From contig NC_088300.1 of the NCBI RefSeq assembly GCF_032854445.1, positions 18,235,570 to 18,295,569 on the forward strand: 60,000 bases of DNA, read 5' to 3'. The position numbers were made by a program, and so were the translations under genes. Each line of letters starts with the position of its first letter. The first letter of the stretch is position 1. This stretch comes from Liolophura sinensis. Lineage: Eukaryota > Mollusca > Polyplacophora > Chitonida > Chitonidae. Positions 36,101 through 47,945 of this stretch are shown here, one piece after another. The notes below the pieces were generated by a model. The model was not told the DNA's origin. It did not search any database and saw only the letters and a program-made list of their open reading frames with translations.

Positions 36101-39100
36101 TAGTGTTAACTTTCAAAATTAATCCAAAATCATTGTCTTATCATTAAGAAATCTACCCAAACCCCAGCTTCTAGTCAAACAATCGTCAGCCATCCAGCAA
36201 CCTATACCCTTCCTCCAGACTTCAACTTCCAGCCAACAAAATAATATTAACCAACCAATCATCATTCAAAGAACACCTCTGTGCATTGTATAACTCTTTC
36301 GTTAACAGGGTGATCTTTTATTTTATGATTCTAAAGCCTCGTATCCATCAATCGTTGAAATCTGTCCTCTGTGCCAATGATGGCAGTGTTATGAATGTTA
36401 GATAATCTTGACAACAGACAAGTCATCAGGAAAAAATAGTGAAGAGATTACTATGTATAATTTGCGTAAATCGGTAATTTTTTTTGGCAGCGCGTGGTAT
36501 CTTCATGCAGACGGAACATTATTTATATTAAATGGGCTAGTGGCTATATATTTTATATATAATTTATATATTATCTCTGCCCTCATGCAAGAATTTCACT
36601 GTGTCTTAAATTGTACTGAATATTACCTGCTTTAACTTGTGTTTTGTAATCTGCGCGATTGTTCAACTTTATGTCATATTGTTGCTTAACACAATATCTG
36701 AGCTGCAAACTGTATATATACACCCAAATCATGTACGTGGATTAGATCCAGTATTCTTACACGGTGTATCATATGTGCATCGCCTATTAATACATTCCAA
36801 CACATGGAATGGGGATGGGCTTTCAGACAGAGACTCCCAGATTCTTATGGGCATGCGCCGTCAGGGAGGAGTGGTTACTTGGCCAAATATCTCAGAATAG
36901 ACTCGTATAGCCTTTGTGAAAGCACCGAAAAGAAGCGCAACGGTGGCTGCATATATATATATATATATATATATATGCATCAGTGTAAACTGTGTCCATA
37001 TACTGTCCGATAACTAAACTGAGGTGCATGAAACTTTTGTTTTATGTATGAGTGAACGCAACGGTTCATCTTGTTAAGCTTTAATTAGGTCAGTTTGTCC
37101 CTGTCCTCGTTATTTGTCATTTAGATATTTTTTGATGTTTCAGTAAGTTTTACTTTCGTACATGATGGATATGATTTTAGTCTCCATCGCTTCAAATGTA
37201 TTTTGTAGATTTTTGTAGCATGTACATGGAGTTTGATGACAATAAGCGATTGACGACAACGCACATCGTGTATGAGGTCGTTCACACAGCCTAACGTTTG
37301 TTGAACATCACTTACCTTCCACCAGTATGGTGTGCATATCTGTAAGTCACACATGGGAAAGTTCGTCAGTAACTTGCCAACGTTCGATCGTTTACTTCGG
37401 GCATTCCGGTTCCCGCCACCAAGACATTGATCACCGTCGTATGAGTAAAAAGTTTTAAGTATGGCGTTAAAATTGTCAGATAAATAATAAATCAATCTTC
37501 AGGCCATACGAGATATATATCTATACATGTAAAAGGTGTGATACACGATTCAAAGTGTGATTTATGATGTCAGATAGTTATGCTGATTTTTCCACTTGGT
37601 TAGTTTGACGTATGTCGCAATCATGGTGCATATAGAGTCGTTCTGTTCGGCAATATAGTTAGCTAGTTATTTGAGTGTTAAACGCTACACTTAAGAATAG
37701 GCGATGGCAGTCAGCGCATGGTAAATCAGCGACGTGCAATTGCAGGTCTTCAGAATTACACATATCGGTCACACAGATCTTCAGAACTAAGCATATCGGT
37801 CACACAGATGTTCAGAAATACGCATATCGGTCACACAGATATTCAGAACTACACATATCGGTTACACAAATCGTCGGAGCTAAACATATCAGTTACACAG
37901 ATCGTCCGAACACCACATATAGTTTGCACAGATCATAAGAACTACACATATCGGTCACACAGATTTCAGAAGTACATATCGGTCACACAGATATTCAGAA
38001 CTACACATATCGGTCACACAGATGTTCAGAACTACACATATCGGTCACACAGATGTTCAGAACTACACATATCGGTCACACAGATCTTCAGAACTACACA
38101 TATCACTAAAAGAGATCTTCAAAACTACACATATCGGTCAAACAGATCTTCAGAACTACACATATCGGTCACACAGATGTTCAGAAGTACATATCGGTCG
38201 CACAGATATTAAGAACTACACATATCGGTCACACAGATGTTCAGAACTACAAATTATAAATATAAATTATTTATATAAACTATAAATTTGTAAATTCGTC
38301 TTTGCTGTGATGCGTGGAATTGAATTCAGATGAGCTTTGCGTATTGAATGCAATTATTGAAAGCGATCGGTTGACACAATATAGATCACAGCTCGCGGGT
38401 TGAGGAATATGCTGTGGAATATATAAGAATAGTGTAAAACATTCATGAAAAGTAGCATATGTTGGATTAAAAAATTATGATTAACCTTTTCTTTTTTTCC
38501 CCGCATGATATATGTCTCAAGAGGCAGGAAATTTTCGGGTAAAACATCAACGGCGAATTTACTAGAAACGTAAGACCAGCTTAGCCTCCCCACATTGGGA
38601 TTCTTTTCCTCTAAAGAGCTGTATTGAAAGCTATGACCGTTTTGACGTCACAACTGTATTCAGGTAATTTCCGAACTGATCTGTGGCCTAACGGGAACAC
38701 TATAATGCAGAGCTATTTTTTTATATACTAATCGTAACCACAATGCATGATCATTGTGTTCAAAGTTCAAAACAAACCAGCAGTGAACTACAGGAAAATG
38801 TGTAAAGTAAGAAAGTAGAAGGGACAACATTTGCTAATGATGCCGCAAATACACAAATGCTCTAGGTGCAAACCTGTAATCCAATGTGACGATATTATTC
38901 AAGATGATGTATATACAGCCCCTAGCCCCTTACTTGTTAAGCGGATTTAGACAAAACTATGAAGCAATGCGACAAATTCTGGGAATATTTTTTCATAAGA
39001 AGGTGATACTCATTTTAAAATTGGAGACGTTTATGTATAATAAAGGGGTTTGACGGTAGACACTAAGATATTTCTGCACACGATGTCAGGCTCCCATTCA

Positions 39101-39346
39101 TCCCGCCAAACAAATACAATATATGGTTTATAACCATAGAAACACATTTTTATATAAGTGTATTTAGTATCCATGTCTTTCTGTTTGCAGGACCTGTCTA
39201 GCCTCAAATCGAAAAACATCGCCCTGATCAGAGAGAAGGAGCAACTGACTGCTTCTGTGAAGTACCTAAGGCAGCTGCTGAAAGACCACGCCCACTGCCA
39301 CGTGTCCCCACCGCTCCCCGTGCATTGTCAGCACACCACGCGCTAG
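32889..39346 (+). CDS. bZIP transcription factor, 172 residues, ATF/CREB-type (ATF4-like?)
   Basis: Three exons, 32889-33134, 34832-34948 and 39191-39346, join in phase 0 at both junctions and end in TAG. Residues 1-82 form an acidic, possibly activating region. Residue N101 starts the basic motif NCTAARKYRAKKK; R109 follows, then leucines 119, 126, 133, 140 and 147 in exact heptads. This is the complete bZIP signature for dimerisation and DNA binding in the nucleus. The NxxAAxxYR core recalls ATF4/ATF5-like factors. The protein is much shorter than vertebrate ATF4, so the subfamily is unsure. The C-terminal tail after the zipper has an HAHCH cluster. The ATG (AAAGATGGCGG) is the best start; the frame is open upstream to another ATG at 32802. 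The TATA-like site at 32727 may drive it. Confidence 0.85.
34832..34948 (+). CDS. bZIP gene, exon 2 (basic region)
   Basis: 39 codons with the DNA-contacting motif KRKQQNCTAARKYRAKKKEM. The acceptor is CCTGTTTAAG and the donor is GAT|GTAAGTTG. The exon ends between the first zipper leucine and the rest of the zipper. Confidence 0.9.
34964..35060 (-). mobile_element. SINE family A, diverged, close to a bZIP splice donor
   Basis: Shows tttatttatttttttattgg, tttcacttatatgatggcga and gtggaggaaacc. It starts only about 15 bp inside intron 2 of the bZIP gene, after the donor at 34949. Confidence 0.6.
35270..36260. repeat. G-poor strand-skewed region with diverged repeats in bZIP intron 2
   Basis: The plus strand is dominated by A, C and T with caacct, ccaac and accaa words. 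One segment recurs after 110 bp (ttcagccgaactttttataa at 35565 and 35675, followed by accatcgancaacctatacc). By hand count the lines 35401-35460 and 35461-35520 hold 3 and 6 G but 16 and 15 C. Confidence 0.7.
36949..36976. repeat. (TA)n microsatellite
   Basis: About 14 TA units in bZIP intron 2. Confidence 0.95.
37405..37490 (+). mobile_element. SINE family A, diverged 3' fragment
   Basis: Contains gatcaccgtcgtatgagtaa, aagtatggcgttaaaattgt and a cagataaataataaat end. It lies in intron 2 of the bZIP gene. Confidence 0.55.
37745..38255 (+). repeat. 31-bp minisatellite in bZIP intron 2
   Basis: About 16 units of agaactacacatatcggtca cacagatnttc at mostly exact 31-bp spacing (for example 37981, 38012, 38043 and 38074). 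Because 31 is not a multiple of three the frames rotate, yet long open stretches persist (one of 164 codons). Codon-like features here are by-products of the repeat. Confidence 0.92.
39191..39346 (+). CDS. bZIP gene, exon 3 (leucine zipper and stop)
   Basis: 51 codons: DLSSLKSKNIALIREKEQLT and ASVKYLRQLLKD form the coiled coil, followed by a Pro/His/Cys tail ending in TAG. The acceptor is CTGTTTGCAG. Confidence 0.9.
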   Translation, partial: DLSSLKSKNIALIREKEQLTASVKYLRQLLKDHAHCHVSPPLPVHCQHTTR

Positions 39347-40051
39347 TAAACCGCCATGTAGTCACATAACCACAAGTATATGCATACCAAAGACGTTCAT
39401 TTGAACGGGCAGTCATCACACTTCTACGGCTATTCATTCGATCAATAGCCTACATCCAGTCATCGGGTCGAGAGATTTTTCCGTGCAATGTTCAGTATTT
39501 TTGTTAAGTTTATTCCAGGCCAGCTTGTCGAGATTGTGCATGCTGTAGTATATATACTATATAACGCTATGGTATAATTCCTTTTGTGAAGTACATTCGT
39601 GGTTACAAACAGACAATTATGCTTAGCCAAAGAAATTAAATTTTTATCCTGCTTACTTTGCCATGCTTTATTCTCGACGCAGTGGAATCTGGTCGAAGCT
39701 GAACATAATTGTTTTATTATGCATCGTAATCTTAAATATTGTCGGTGCTTTGGTTTGAATTCAAGGAGATATGCACAGAAAACGCGTTTATGTCATTAAG
39801 TATCTAAGTACTTAAGTCAAATCTAGGCCTGTGTATCCCTTCCCATCTGACCGCCGAGTTTTTCAGGCGGACGCGGACCTTTTCACGACTGACAGCCGCT
39901 ATAACTACACGTCCGTTTCATTGCTGAGCAAGTCGCTTTTCTTTATCCTCTGATTGCGTGGTGTTTATGTAGTCATCTAGTATATCAGGTGATTCGGAAC
40001 GGAGGGGTTACCAGTCACCATATGTATTTGCTAGGAGCCCGTCATTAAACA

Positions 40052-40072
40052 AATAAATGTCAAACAAATAAA
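40052..40072 (+). terminator. possible polyadenylation signals of the bZIP gene
   Basis: Two AATAAA hexamers (40052-40057, 40067-40072) about 700 bp after the stop codon. Such hexamers are frequent in this AT-rich sequence, so use is uncertain. Confidence 0.25.
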
Positions 40073-40079
40073 ATATTCT

Positions 40080-42740
40080 AAAAATCATCTGTTATATGAA
40101 AGTCCATGCAATTTGGATGTCATGTGTGTATGATAGGAGAGGTGTTTTTCATACTTACTTTACATAAGTGGCATGTCTTTTTCTCAACCTAAAAAGATCT
40201 CTATATAACATCTTATATAAATATAGACTAGATAAAGAATGTACGGAATATTTTACGAAGATAATGTAATGCTTATAAACTGAATATGCAATGCAATATA
40301 ATTTATAATGTAAGAAACACCTTACATGTATCTCTATCGTAAGATTATCAGAAATAATAATTTTAACGTCAAGTCCTCTGCAGCTGCAGCGAAATATATA
40401 TCACTGGGTATGTATGTAAGAAGTGGTCAGCATTTTATGTGCATATCTGTACGGTTGTCCTACTATAACATAAACGTCAACTTTAACTAAATTTATTAAT
40501 TACATTAGACTTAGCTAGAGCTGAATTTATTAATTACATTTATAATAATTGTATGAATCATATGTAGTGGGGTTGTTTGATATAAAGACTATATTCTTCT
40601 ATGAAAAAAATAGGTGTAAAACCTTTGTATATAGAAACAGAAAATTTCAATCTGTTAAATTACATAGGTGCTTATATATATACACGTATGTTGTATTCTT
40701 AACAGTCACCGTGAAATCTGGTCGAAACTGAAAACCTTGTCATGACATCATGCACTTATAAATATCGCAAGTGCAGTAGTTTGAATCCATATATAATGAT
40801 CTCCACACAGATTTCGTTTATGCTTCATGTCTAATACCTGTATGTATGTTTCCTAAACTTATAGTTTGTCGTACACATCAGATATGTATTTAACTTACAA
40901 TATTTATACATACATAAACGTAAGTTTTATTTTGAAATTTGCAGTTTTCAGCTCACATTTAGAGTTAAATTTCATGTATCAAGCTGTTTATTTGACTGTG
41001 TGCTGAGATTGTATATACTGAGAGATGTAGACCTATATTGAGGGAAGTGATGTGAGGTGTATATTGAGGGTTATATACGCATCGACGCTGCCATATACAC
41101 TTTGTCAGATCGCAGATATGGCGTAAAATACCTCACAACAGGCGACAAATTCAAAATTTACAGCCTAATCGTGTTCCCGTACTATTACACAGATACAGGT
41201 AGCCTACTATAGGGTAACAGAGAGAAGGCCAGTTGAATGCTTAAGGTTTTATTGAAAATAGGCCTATACGCATGCAGGCAAATTCAGAATTTATGATCTC
41301 AACCCATACATTTTCATTACAATTTGTTATACCAGTGCTGAAAACCAGACCGTTACATTTTGCACATGAACCACAAAAATGATTGTTTAGAGTTTATTTG
41401 ACTTCTTTTCGTTCTTTTGGAATATGCATATATTCTTTTGTAAATACAGCGTTTTGTAACTATACTAAATGTGTGCAGTGCTTCATTGGTAATTCTTGCC
41501 ATCGCTATGAAAAGTGTTCTATTGCTACAGTACATGTAAAATGTTAGTCTTCACGTCCATTTATTAATTATTTGTTTTCTTCTTTTTTTGCGCCGTAATA
41601 TTTTGATCTATACAGATTTAGTAAATTGTTTATATACTCTTTGTGGAGGTATATAAGGAGTCTTGGTCTGAGTCATTTATCTATATTTGTACTCCCTGTC
41701 ACGTGATCACCATGTTTTGGTTTCCGAGGTTAGCGGTTTACGGTGTGGTCAGCCTTCCGAAGTGTGCGTAGACTACCGGTATTCTGTGAAGATTAGAAAA
41801 TTTACAAATGCGTTACAAATATCTGCAGGTCAATCTTGGTTTGTCATTTTCACAGATTCCAAGATTTATTGGTGCTTTTGTTTCTTATTTTTTTTATGGT
41901 CTTGAGTTACAAAGTTGGCTATACAAGTTGATTATTGTGCTATATGCCTATGGGTTATGAGCGTCACATTTACTACGCAGTTATTGTCCGCGTACATGTC
42001 ATTGTAGGACCGTCAATCATGGAATTAAGGCGGGGCTATATGGAAGAGTAGTATCATGCATGTTAATGCACCACGCCCATGGACGAGTACGTTTTCCGCG
42101 TTTACATGACATGGGTTTCCCCCCAGTTTACGTCAGATGTAAATATATTAGAGACATAAACCACAGTTTCCCTCTGTGAACAGGTACAGGGCGTTGTCTG
42201 ATCTGCTGTGGTAGAATGTTTACTTTGGTGAGATCAGTCCGTATATATTTATGTGATTGCGTATATATAGAATAAGTAAGGTCTGCTGTCATAATGCGCG
42301 CAGTCTTGTCCATGATTGACAAATGTCGCGAGGCTTCAGCCTGCAATTACCCATAATGCATATAATCACAACGAAGACGCGTGTCTGTCGCGTGACCTTT
42401 GATTGCTCGTTGTTTAATGTTCAACTCATGCGGATATCACCTGATCCAGGTAGATGTATAGTGAATTCTACATTCTTTACAAACAACTACAAATTTGCAC
42501 ATTCTCGCCGGTCATTTATGTGTCTTTACATGGGGAACATAATGGATATATGTTTTGAACTCCGATGGTGATCTGCATGCAAAATTGTGTCAATATCCCA
42601 GTGCATTTTTTTGTCAGAGTGTAATGAAATATAAATGTAACAATAGGTCTAATAATAACAACCCCAAAATGGCCACAAAAGCAATGACAATCTTACTCTT
42701 CTTGAGAGAAATATTTTATGAGAAGAATGTTTATTTCTTT
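40080..42740. other. no gene recognised
   Basis: AT-rich, with only short chance open frames on both strands. Confidence 0.35.
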
Positions 42741-42747
42741 GGTTGTA

Positions 42748-42832
42748 TTTATTTATTTATTTATTTAATTGGAGTTTTACCCCGGACTCAAGAATATTTC
42801 TCTTATACGACGGCGGCCAACATTATTAGTTG
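42748..42832 (-). mobile_element. SINE family A, 3' fragment
   Basis: tatttatttatttatttaat, ccccggactcaagaatattt and cttatacgacggcggccaac, then an abrupt end. Confidence 0.8.
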
Positions 42833-43527
42833 TTTAATAATTCACATATACATCACCTCATGTCACCGAATGTACTGCAATTTTCCAAGGTTTCGAAGTT
42901 TGTTACAAAATGCAACCTTCTGTTCACTCAAGTCAATGCCTCACATTCTGTATTAAAATCTTTTGTCCTTCAAATAAATACCATCATGCATTTCCTGAGA
43001 CTAAATGCACTTATACTTTCGCCCATGTTTTCAAGTTAATTACAAAATACAACTCTCTGTTCACAACTTCACAAAGTTTGTGCTTTTTATACATCGAGTG
43101 AACTCAATAAGAAATGTATATGTCAGACTTTTGATGACGTGTATGTCACGTATTCAGGACAATATCTTAAATGGTAGAAGACTTCTCTAATCAGTCACAT
43201 TACACACCGCAGCACCTTGGAGAGCCTGTCCTAATTTAATGATATACATGTATGTGGCAATATACATTCAATCGGTCTGTCATGAAAGTTTACCTTACAA
43301 CAGAAATTTGACTTTACAATGACAGCATAAGGGAAAAACAGATTCCAACACACAGTGGAAAATAATTCTATGTATGGTTATGACATATTCCATAAAGAGC
43401 CCTGAAAGCATCACATATCAGCCTATAACGACTTGATAACCGAACAAATACATCAGCGACAGACGCATTCCTATCATAATTATGTCAACCATCATTTGCT
43501 GCATCCCAGTTCTTCAGCCATTAGTTT

Positions 43528-43758
43528 TTTAAATATTTATTTATGTATTCATTATGTCGTACTCAAGAATATTTCACTTATACCCGCATTATGGTGGGAA
43601 GAAACCGGTCAGAGCCCGTGGGGAACTCACGACCATCCGCAGATTGCTGCATTTTCCCCGTATGGTCGGAGAGGAGGACAGCATGAGAACTCACAGCGAC
43701 TGCGTTAGTGAGAGTCTCCTGGGTTATTTCACCGCGCTGGCCACGGGGACGCCCAACT
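43528..43758 (-). mobile_element. SINE family A, nearly complete with internal deletions
   Basis: Keeps most blocks (gtactcaagaatatttcact, ggtcagagcccgtggggaac, cggagaggaggacagcatga) up to the tRNA-like head. It lacks the gacggcggcca block. Confidence 0.82.
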
Positions 43759-44159
43759 ATATCAGTTTTAGTTCAGGAAACAGTTTTTTCCCCTAGTTTA
43801 CAGTTTAACAGGGATAGGCACAATAAGAAGAAGCTAGCAATGCCTCTATTTATCATATCCTGGGACTCCGGCATGGGAAAGAACCCAGGAAATACACACT
43901 TCAGCCTCACTGTATAGCGTGCTGTCACCGAATACACTGACATTGTGTTACTGGAGAGACCTGGCGGCCTTCCTGCATCGAAGCTACATGTTTTCCACCG
44001 GATGTTGAATAAGCGGTAAATGTCAAGGTAAGCCTAAATGCCACATATATGACCATTTGCGAACTGGTATGACGCATGGTTAGCCTGTTTTCTTGATTCA
44101 GCTTTACATCGTTTTCAATATTATTGCGGTCATTTCATGACGTTGTTTCCTTGTCACAG

Positions 44160-44262
44160 CGCGGTCTCGCTTCCGCCTTATTAACAATGCTGACCCACTG
44201 TAACACCTTGCTAAAGACGCTATCCAAAACACCCCATCCAATCATAGAAGATACTGACACCG
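44160..44262 (+). CDS. candidate exon of an unrecognised plus-strand gene
   Basis: Very good acceptor (GTTTCCTTGTCACAG) and donor (CCG|GTGAGTACG). One open frame contains ASALLTMLTHCNTLLKTLSK and TPHPIIEDTDT. An ATG at 44187 (ACAATGC) could be the start, with a 5' untranslated exon ending at 44027 (AAG|GTAAGC). A possible later exon at 46569-46640 has good splice sites but stops in all frames. No family recognised. Confidence 0.35.
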
Positions 44263-45199
44263 GTGAGTACGAAGATTGCGAATGTTGTGAAGTTTAGGCC
44301 TGGTCTGACCGTACATATACACTGTCGACGAAAAAGCAAGTGGAAATTAGATGTTTTTCATTTCCTTTTCTGGGAGGGGAGCGGATTTTTGTCATTTAGT
44401 CGCCTTGGTGTCTATTTTCAGTCTGCATGGCGCTGTATCACTGGAACACCACCCAACACACACCTCATGTATATACACCTCATGGGGCAACATGCCATGG
44501 TTTACGCCCTAATGCTGTGGGTCCTGCAACGATGTCCAAGATCGGTGGTTCAAAAAAAGTTCATCTAAACCGATTCCAACGTTACTGTGAATATGCTGTC
44601 GAATAAGTTGTTTGGCAGACTTGGCTGCCAAAGCCCACAAATTCAGCCCACAGTTTACCGCCTTTTTTCAAATTGTCAAATGGTGGAGCGATTTAATTAT
44701 GTACTATAAAACCCAGGGACCACTTCTTAACAGACAATTTTGAATAAAGTCAGAATCTGAAATCTGAAACACCTAGAAGCAATATCTTAAGATGAATATA
44801 TAATTGTAGAAATTTAAACTTCTGGGGACGTAAACGTAGTAGTTTGGACCTATCATAGTTGTAACTCGCGCGATAGCCACAGAGTCGGAAGTCTCGAGAT
44901 ATTGTCTTTCTCAGTTATATATGAGCTATATATCTATAGTCCTGAACACAGTCCACGCATATACGGAAAACGCACGAAACAGGCACAGGAGATCAGCTAT
45001 ACACATGTTGGAGTTCGCGGAGTGTTTTCCCTCACTGACGATCTAAAAACCATGCCATCGTGAGGATGAACTGCTGATGGAAAACCAACACTGTGTTCGC
45101 GAGAAAACAAGGAAACTTCCCTTGCTGAGTATACAGAAGGTCGGAAGACATGGCGTATATACGATTGAGTGGAATTAAGAATGGGACAAAAATTCATAC

Positions 45200-45265
45200 C
45201 TGGATAGGCATGGTGCAAGATTAAGCTTCCGCCGTCATTTGTGGCAGCTTTAACACCCAACCCAT
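45200..45265 (-). CDS. candidate exon of an unrecognised minus-strand gene
   Basis: 66 nt, phase 1 on both sides: GLGVKAATNDGGSLILHHAY followed by P. The acceptor is TTCGCGCCAG and the donor is CAG|GTATGA. The composition is protein-like, but the exon stands alone. Confidence 0.27.
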
Positions 45266-45734
45266 CTGGCGCGAATCAGAAGGACTTATCATAACGTGAT
45301 GACAAGTTTAAAATTTGTTAGATGCCATAAATGCTGATCATATATACCATACAGCATGAAAAAACGAAACACTGTTATTTTTTCGTACAGATTAACTTAT
45401 ATCCTCCCTTTATGAACTGTTGTTCGGATTATGTATCCGTGACAAACAACAGCATGCTTGCTGCATGGTGTGTTTTTGGTCTCAGATGGCATGTCTTCCT
45501 GCTGATGTCTGTTCAGAAAAGTAGCTTTTTGATTCAGTTCTCAGTTCTCAGGACTGGTGTTGTTAATTTGTAAATTGTGCTGTTAAAGTGAAAAACACTA
45601 TGAACATTGAAGTTTCTTTCGTTATCAGTGTAGACAATTTAATGTGTGTCTTATTCTGAAAAATGTACCCTGAAGATAATCTGTATTAATTCAGCAAACA
45701 TGCATACAAACCGGTAACAGAAAAGTGTATATTG

Positions 45735-45872
45735 ATTGATTGATTTGATTGGTGTTTCACGCCTTACTCAGGAATATTTCACTTATACGACGGCGGTCAT
45801 GCGACAGTATGGCAGGAGGAAACAGTGGGAAGAGCCCTGGGAAAACCCACGACCATGCGTGCGCAGGTGTGT
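45735..45872 (-). mobile_element. SINE family A, partial
   Basis: gattgattgatttgattggt, ttactcaggaatatttcact, tacgacggcggtcatgcgac and ggaaaacccacgaccatgcg, then breaks off. Confidence 0.82.
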
Positions 45873-46337
45873 ATACTGGGTGCTTCTAAGCATAACTGAA
45901 GTTCTATTTCAGTGGAATATTTCTTAAAGCGTTAATTATCTGTCATCGCTATAATTAAATGATCCCAATACGATAAAGGTGTGGGATCGATAAATCGCTG
46001 TCAGCGTTAAACCTTCAACACAGAATCCTGTAGAACAGGTTAATCGTACCAAGAAACGGATATTAACTTATACATATGTACGAATAGATGAACGGAAGGA
46101 ATGATTAGGTGTGAACACCACATTGGCAGTATTCAGCCATATCGTGGCGAGAACATCTTAGAACAAGGAAAAAATTATGGCATTCGACATAAGACTGATA
46201 AGTTTGAACAAATTGGAAAGAGTCAGCTAATAAGATGAGAAAAAATCAGTCAATATTACAAAACTACATGAAATATAGTTTATGTAATGAAGTCATTATT
46301 TTTTAGTCTTTATACTATATCCTAATATGTTTAAAAT

Positions 46338-46438
46338 GTATTGGGTTTCTTTCCACCACAATGCTGGCCGCCGTCGTATAAGTGAAATATTATTGAGTAT
46401 GGCATAAAACACCAATCAAATAAACAAAAATAAATACA
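46338..46438 (+). mobile_element. SINE family A, 3' fragment
   Basis: ttctttccaccacaatgctg, gccgccgtcgtataagtgaa, attgagtatggcataaaaca and a caaataaacaaaaataaata tail. Confidence 0.82.
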
Positions 46439-47239
46439 CATATCTTGTAAATATTTAATCACATCTTCTCCTACAATGCTGTCAAAACATGGAACACTGA
46501 CCCACATGCGGATGCGCATTGAATAGGTAAACAAAATCACATTGACTGCTTTGTGTGGTTTCAAACAGAAGCCGATGATGACGCATGGAAAGGGATAACT
46601 ATAGTGTTTTCACATGAATAACTCAAGAGACACCAGTGTGGTGAGTAAATCTGTATCAGCGACGACAGGATTTCTAAGGCCAGTATTGCAGTAGGACACT
46701 AATATCACGGCAGCAAACAAGGCTATGATGCAAAAACCAGTGAGTGATCATCATTCAACACCACAGATTTCAGTGGTTGAGTGACACTGTCCATGTATAA
46801 ATATCATCCCAGTCCATACATATAGAGGCAGGGAGCTGTCCATCAGTTATATTAAAGGTCATGCTGAAGATTAGCTGAATCTATAATAAATAACAACGTC
46901 GCAAGTTAGGCAGATTTATAAGCCTTTTGACTGGAATAGTTCCTCGAATATCAGTGAGTTCTCTTTCCATTCTATTCTGTCTCCGCATAGTTAGACTTAT
47001 ATAGGATTTAATCACTGCGGTCAATATGCACTGCCTTTTTGTGCTCATTGTAATTCTGCTTGTATCAATAGTTTTGCCTTGATTTCACGATGAATGTAAG
47101 TGGTATATTCTGTAAGTGTTTAGACTTTGAAAAAACATGACAAGTATTTTTGTCATTTACAAACTTCTTGAGAAAAGCATGTATCTTCAATTCTTAATTT
47201 GTATTGGATTTCAATGGAACTAACTCTTACCACAGAAGG

Positions 47240-47505
47240 TTTTATTTATTTATTTGATTGGTGTTTTATGCCGTACTCAAGAATATTTCACTTATACGAC
47301 GGCGGCCAGCATTATATGGTGGAAAGGAACCGGCCAGAGCCCAGGGGAAACCCACGACCGTCAGTAGGTTGCTAGCAAATCTCACGTACGACCGGAGAGG
47401 AAGCCAGCTTGGGCTAGACTTGAACACTGTTACACTGGTGGGAGGTTCTTGCGTCATTGCTGTGTGCTTCGATTCCCTCGCCGACCGAGCTGCTTTACGG
47501 GTTAT
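47240..47505 (-). mobile_element. SINE family A, near full-length
   Basis: tttatttatttatttgattg, gtactcaagaatatttcact, ccagagcccaggggaaaccc, gaccggagaggaagccagct and a degraded tRNA-like head to about 47505. Open frames seen here on both strands are SINE sequence, not genes. Confidence 0.88.
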
Positions 47506-47698
47506 CCCAGAAGGCTACACAGTGGGTTTATGCATTCCAATACAGCTTCCGCTGAATCGGCTGCAGGTTAGGTCACGGAGTTCGCTGTTAACAAGGCGAG
47601 GAACAACTCCCCCATACACTTGATCGTTGACATGACGTTCTCATTAGAATGAAATATTCCTGAGTAAGGAATATAAAACATATATCAAGTATTGATCA

Positions 47699-47945
47699 AT
47701 TTACGTATTTATTTTATTTATTTATTTTATTGGTGTTTCACGCCAAAATCAAGAATATTTATTCCACCATTATGTAGGGAGGAAACCCACGATCATCCGC
47801 AGGTTGCTGGAAGACTTTCCCTCGTACGGTCGGAGAGGAAGCCAGAAAGTTGGACTTCAACTAACAGCAACCGCATTGGTGAGAGGCTCCCTGGCCATTG
47901 CCCCGCACTGGAATACTAACCACATCGGCCACGGAGGCCTCAGAC
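47699..47945 (-). mobile_element. SINE family A, with internal deletion
   Basis: attttatttatttattttat, gtttcacgccaaaatcaaga, ccaccattatgtagggagga, acggtcggagaggaagccag and a head ending at ccacatcggccacggaggcc. The cacttatacgacggcggcc block is missing. Confidence 0.82.

Noticed and set aside
37718-38212. 164-codon open frame with repeated Tyr/His/Ser words
   Set aside because: It is a 31-bp minisatellite inside an intron of the bZIP gene; the frame rotates with the unit.
47258-47623. 121-codon plus-strand open frame
   Set aside because: Lies almost wholly on a family A SINE.
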